64,000 nucleotides of DNA from Dyadobacter sp. CY326 (lineage in GTDB: Bacteria; Bacteroidota; Bacteroidia; Cytophagales; Spirosomataceae). The stretch spans positions 868,001 through 932,000 of the forward strand of contig NZ_JAJUXI010000003.1 in assembly GCF_021390515.1 (NCBI RefSeq). Direction: 5' to 3'. A program made the translations under genes and the position numbers. Under the pieces are notes generated by a model. That model ran no database searches, had not been told where the DNA came from, and worked only from the letters and a program-made list of their open reading frames with translations. This document shows, one piece after another, positions 62,959-64,000 of the stretch. Each line of letters starts with the position of its first letter. Within the stretch, counting starts at the first letter, position 1.

Positions 62959-62993
62959 AAATAAAACCGCCACTTTGAATGGCGGTTTTATTT
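62959..62993. terminator. 14-bp perfect bidirectional terminator
   Basis: AAATAAAACCGCCA (62959-62972), loop CTTTGAA, TGGCGGTTTTATTT (62980-62993). T-rich on both ends, so it can end both the lipoprotein gene and the convergent gene that ends at 63066. Confidence 0.8.
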
Positions 62994-63065
62994 GTTATTT
63001 ACTAAATCCATTTAGTAACGCTGCTTCTTCTCACATCGTAATTCTGGTGCCGATAAGTGAACAAC

Positions 63066-64000
63066 TTAAACTCCGACTATCCTGTCAATGTCAACATAAT
63101 ATCGTCCTGATTTAACATTGACACCCAGGAGGATTTTGCGGCAAGTATCGGCAGTGATAGCGCCACCCAGTGCAACTGCGGAAGCTAATTGGGGCCAGGA
63201 TAGGATCGTCTTACCAATCTGGGTCATTGAAAATTTCAAGCGATCTGAAATGTTATTCGCATCAATGATCTCGCCCACCAATTTTACTTTCTCCTCTGTT
63301 GTCAGGTTCCCCATTGTGTTTGGATCAATATCTTTCAGTAATCCGTGAAATATAGGGCGCTGCGGTTCCATGTCGAAACGCTCAATATCAATCATTCCCC
63401 TATCGCTTGTATCCATCACAACCGGAACTTCAAATGCTCGCGCCCGATGTCGCGTCATGAACTTGATGTCCAGGCCATCACAAATCTCCACCAACAGGTC
63501 AAGCTTTCCTCCCTCCGTCAGAAACTGATCAATGTTGCCTTCTGAAATTCCATTCCGATACACCTGGATATTGATAAACGGATCAATTTCTGCTATGGCC
63601 CGGGCCGCAACGATAGCCTTATTGATGCCCAAATTGTGCGTACTCGTCTGGATTCGGTTTAGGTTTGACAGTTCAATCATATCATAATCTGCCAGGCGGA
63701 GTTCGCCGATGGAACGTTCTGTGGCCAGTGTCATTGCGACGGCATGTCCAATCGACAAGCCAATGATGCCCACTTTTTTCGTTGACAAAACTTGCTGTTC
63801 CTGATTGGTGATCTTGCAGTTATTCCGGTTGGTCCGCACGCTGTGAAACTCTTCACGGTCAAGCAGGTGAACCAGTCTACGGCTCCATGGGTAAAAAACC
63901 CAGACACCATACTCATGCAAGTCGCTGCCATTAAGATGGTTTTGAACACGCTCTTCTGCTTGCTCCTGACTTAATCTGACGCCCGGATTTTCAATCTTTA
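63066..64000 (-). CDS. ThiF/E1-like (Rv1355c-like) protein, N-terminus cut by window edge
   Basis: The frame stays open to the right edge, so the N-terminus is missing; about 310 residues are visible. Rossmann motif VGIIGLSIGHAVAMTLATER, then ELRLADYDMIELSNLNR, the ATP-binding acid and Arg region of E1 adenylating enzymes, and LLVEICDGLDIKFMTRHRA, PVVMDTSDRGMIDIERFDME. This order matches Rv1355c-family proteins (from memory), in which the ThiF fold is joined to further domains. Catalytic Cys and zinc motifs of classical MoeB/ThiF are not seen. Substrate unknown. Confidence 0.78.
   Translation of the reverse strand, partial: KIENPGVRLSQEQAEERVQNHLNGSDLHEYGVWVFYPWSRRLVHLLDREEFHSVRTNRNNCKITNQEQQVLSTKKVGIIGLSIGHAVAMTLATERSIGELRLADYDMIELSNLNRIQTSTHNLGINKAIVAARAIAEIDPFINIQVYRNGISEGNIDQFLTEGGKLDLLVEICDGLDIKFMTRHRARAFEVPVVMDTSDRGMIDIERFDMEPQRPIFHGLLKDIDPNTMGNLTTEEKVKLVGEIIDANNISDRLKFSMTQIGKTILSWPQLASAVALGGAITADTCRKILLGVNVKSGRYYVDIDRIVGV

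Noticed and set aside
1..64000. CRISPR array or rRNA operon
   Set aside because: No regularly spaced repeats and no rRNA-like conserved stretches were seen by eye.

Overview
The window looks like a chromosomal segment of a Bacteroidota species, most likely Cytophagales (Dyadobacter/Spirosoma-like). The evidence is a TonB-dependent receptor with a carboxypeptidase-regulatory-like N-terminus, several short lipoproteins, HxlR, AraC and ArsR regulators paired with short-chain dehydrogenases (SDRs), and promoters of the Bacteroidota type (TTG, about 20 bases, then TAnnTTTG). The genus is an inference from gene style only.

Layout. 1-7.4 kb: an SDR cut by the left edge, a small membrane protein, a frameshifted TonB-dependent receptor, a divergent AraC/SDR pair, and an ArsR-SRPBCC-DHFR-like operon behind two tandem palindromes. 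7.5-11.6 kb: an AT-rich accessory patch with an XRE regulator, a 593-aa protein carrying a class III nucleotidyl-cyclase-like domain, a YefM/YoeB-type toxin-antitoxin pair between two copies of an antitoxin 3' end, and gene remnants. 11.7-16.3 kb: a metzincin-tectonin lipoprotein and a second lipoprotein, each behind the same promoter/operator architecture, with an APC permease between them. 16.6-23.3 kb: HxlR/SDR, NTF2-like, SDR/AraC, VOC and small membrane or secreted genes. 23.5-25.5 kb: a decayed serine recombinase, a tRNA-3'-end-like scar and a gene-poor kilobase.

25.5-46.5 kb: an orphan SelU-type P-loop protein, then a 20-kb minus-strand operon of eight genes: tyrosinase, HEAT-repeat protein, HEAT-like/SCO/CPxC-membrane fusion, a 327-aa protein, and four large proteins of 1135, 1084, 2168 and 623 aa without a known function. 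This is the strongest candidate for an undescribed system. It is bracketed by two direct copies of a 14-bp tRNA-3'-end-like sequence (24,359 and 48,032), each beside recombinase debris.

46.8-64 kb: a decayed lipoprotein gene and an integrase scrap, an AraC regulator facing two NTF2-like genes, a catalytically degenerate serine-hydrolase-like lipoprotein, a methyltransferase and a styrene-monooxygenase-like flavoprotein, a 1876-aa kinase/ATPase/GAF/hybrid histidine kinase with a convergent HPt and OmpR-type regulator (probably one phosphorelay), a lipoprotein, and a ThiF/E1-like protein cut by the right edge. No CRISPR array, rRNA or complete tRNA was recognised.
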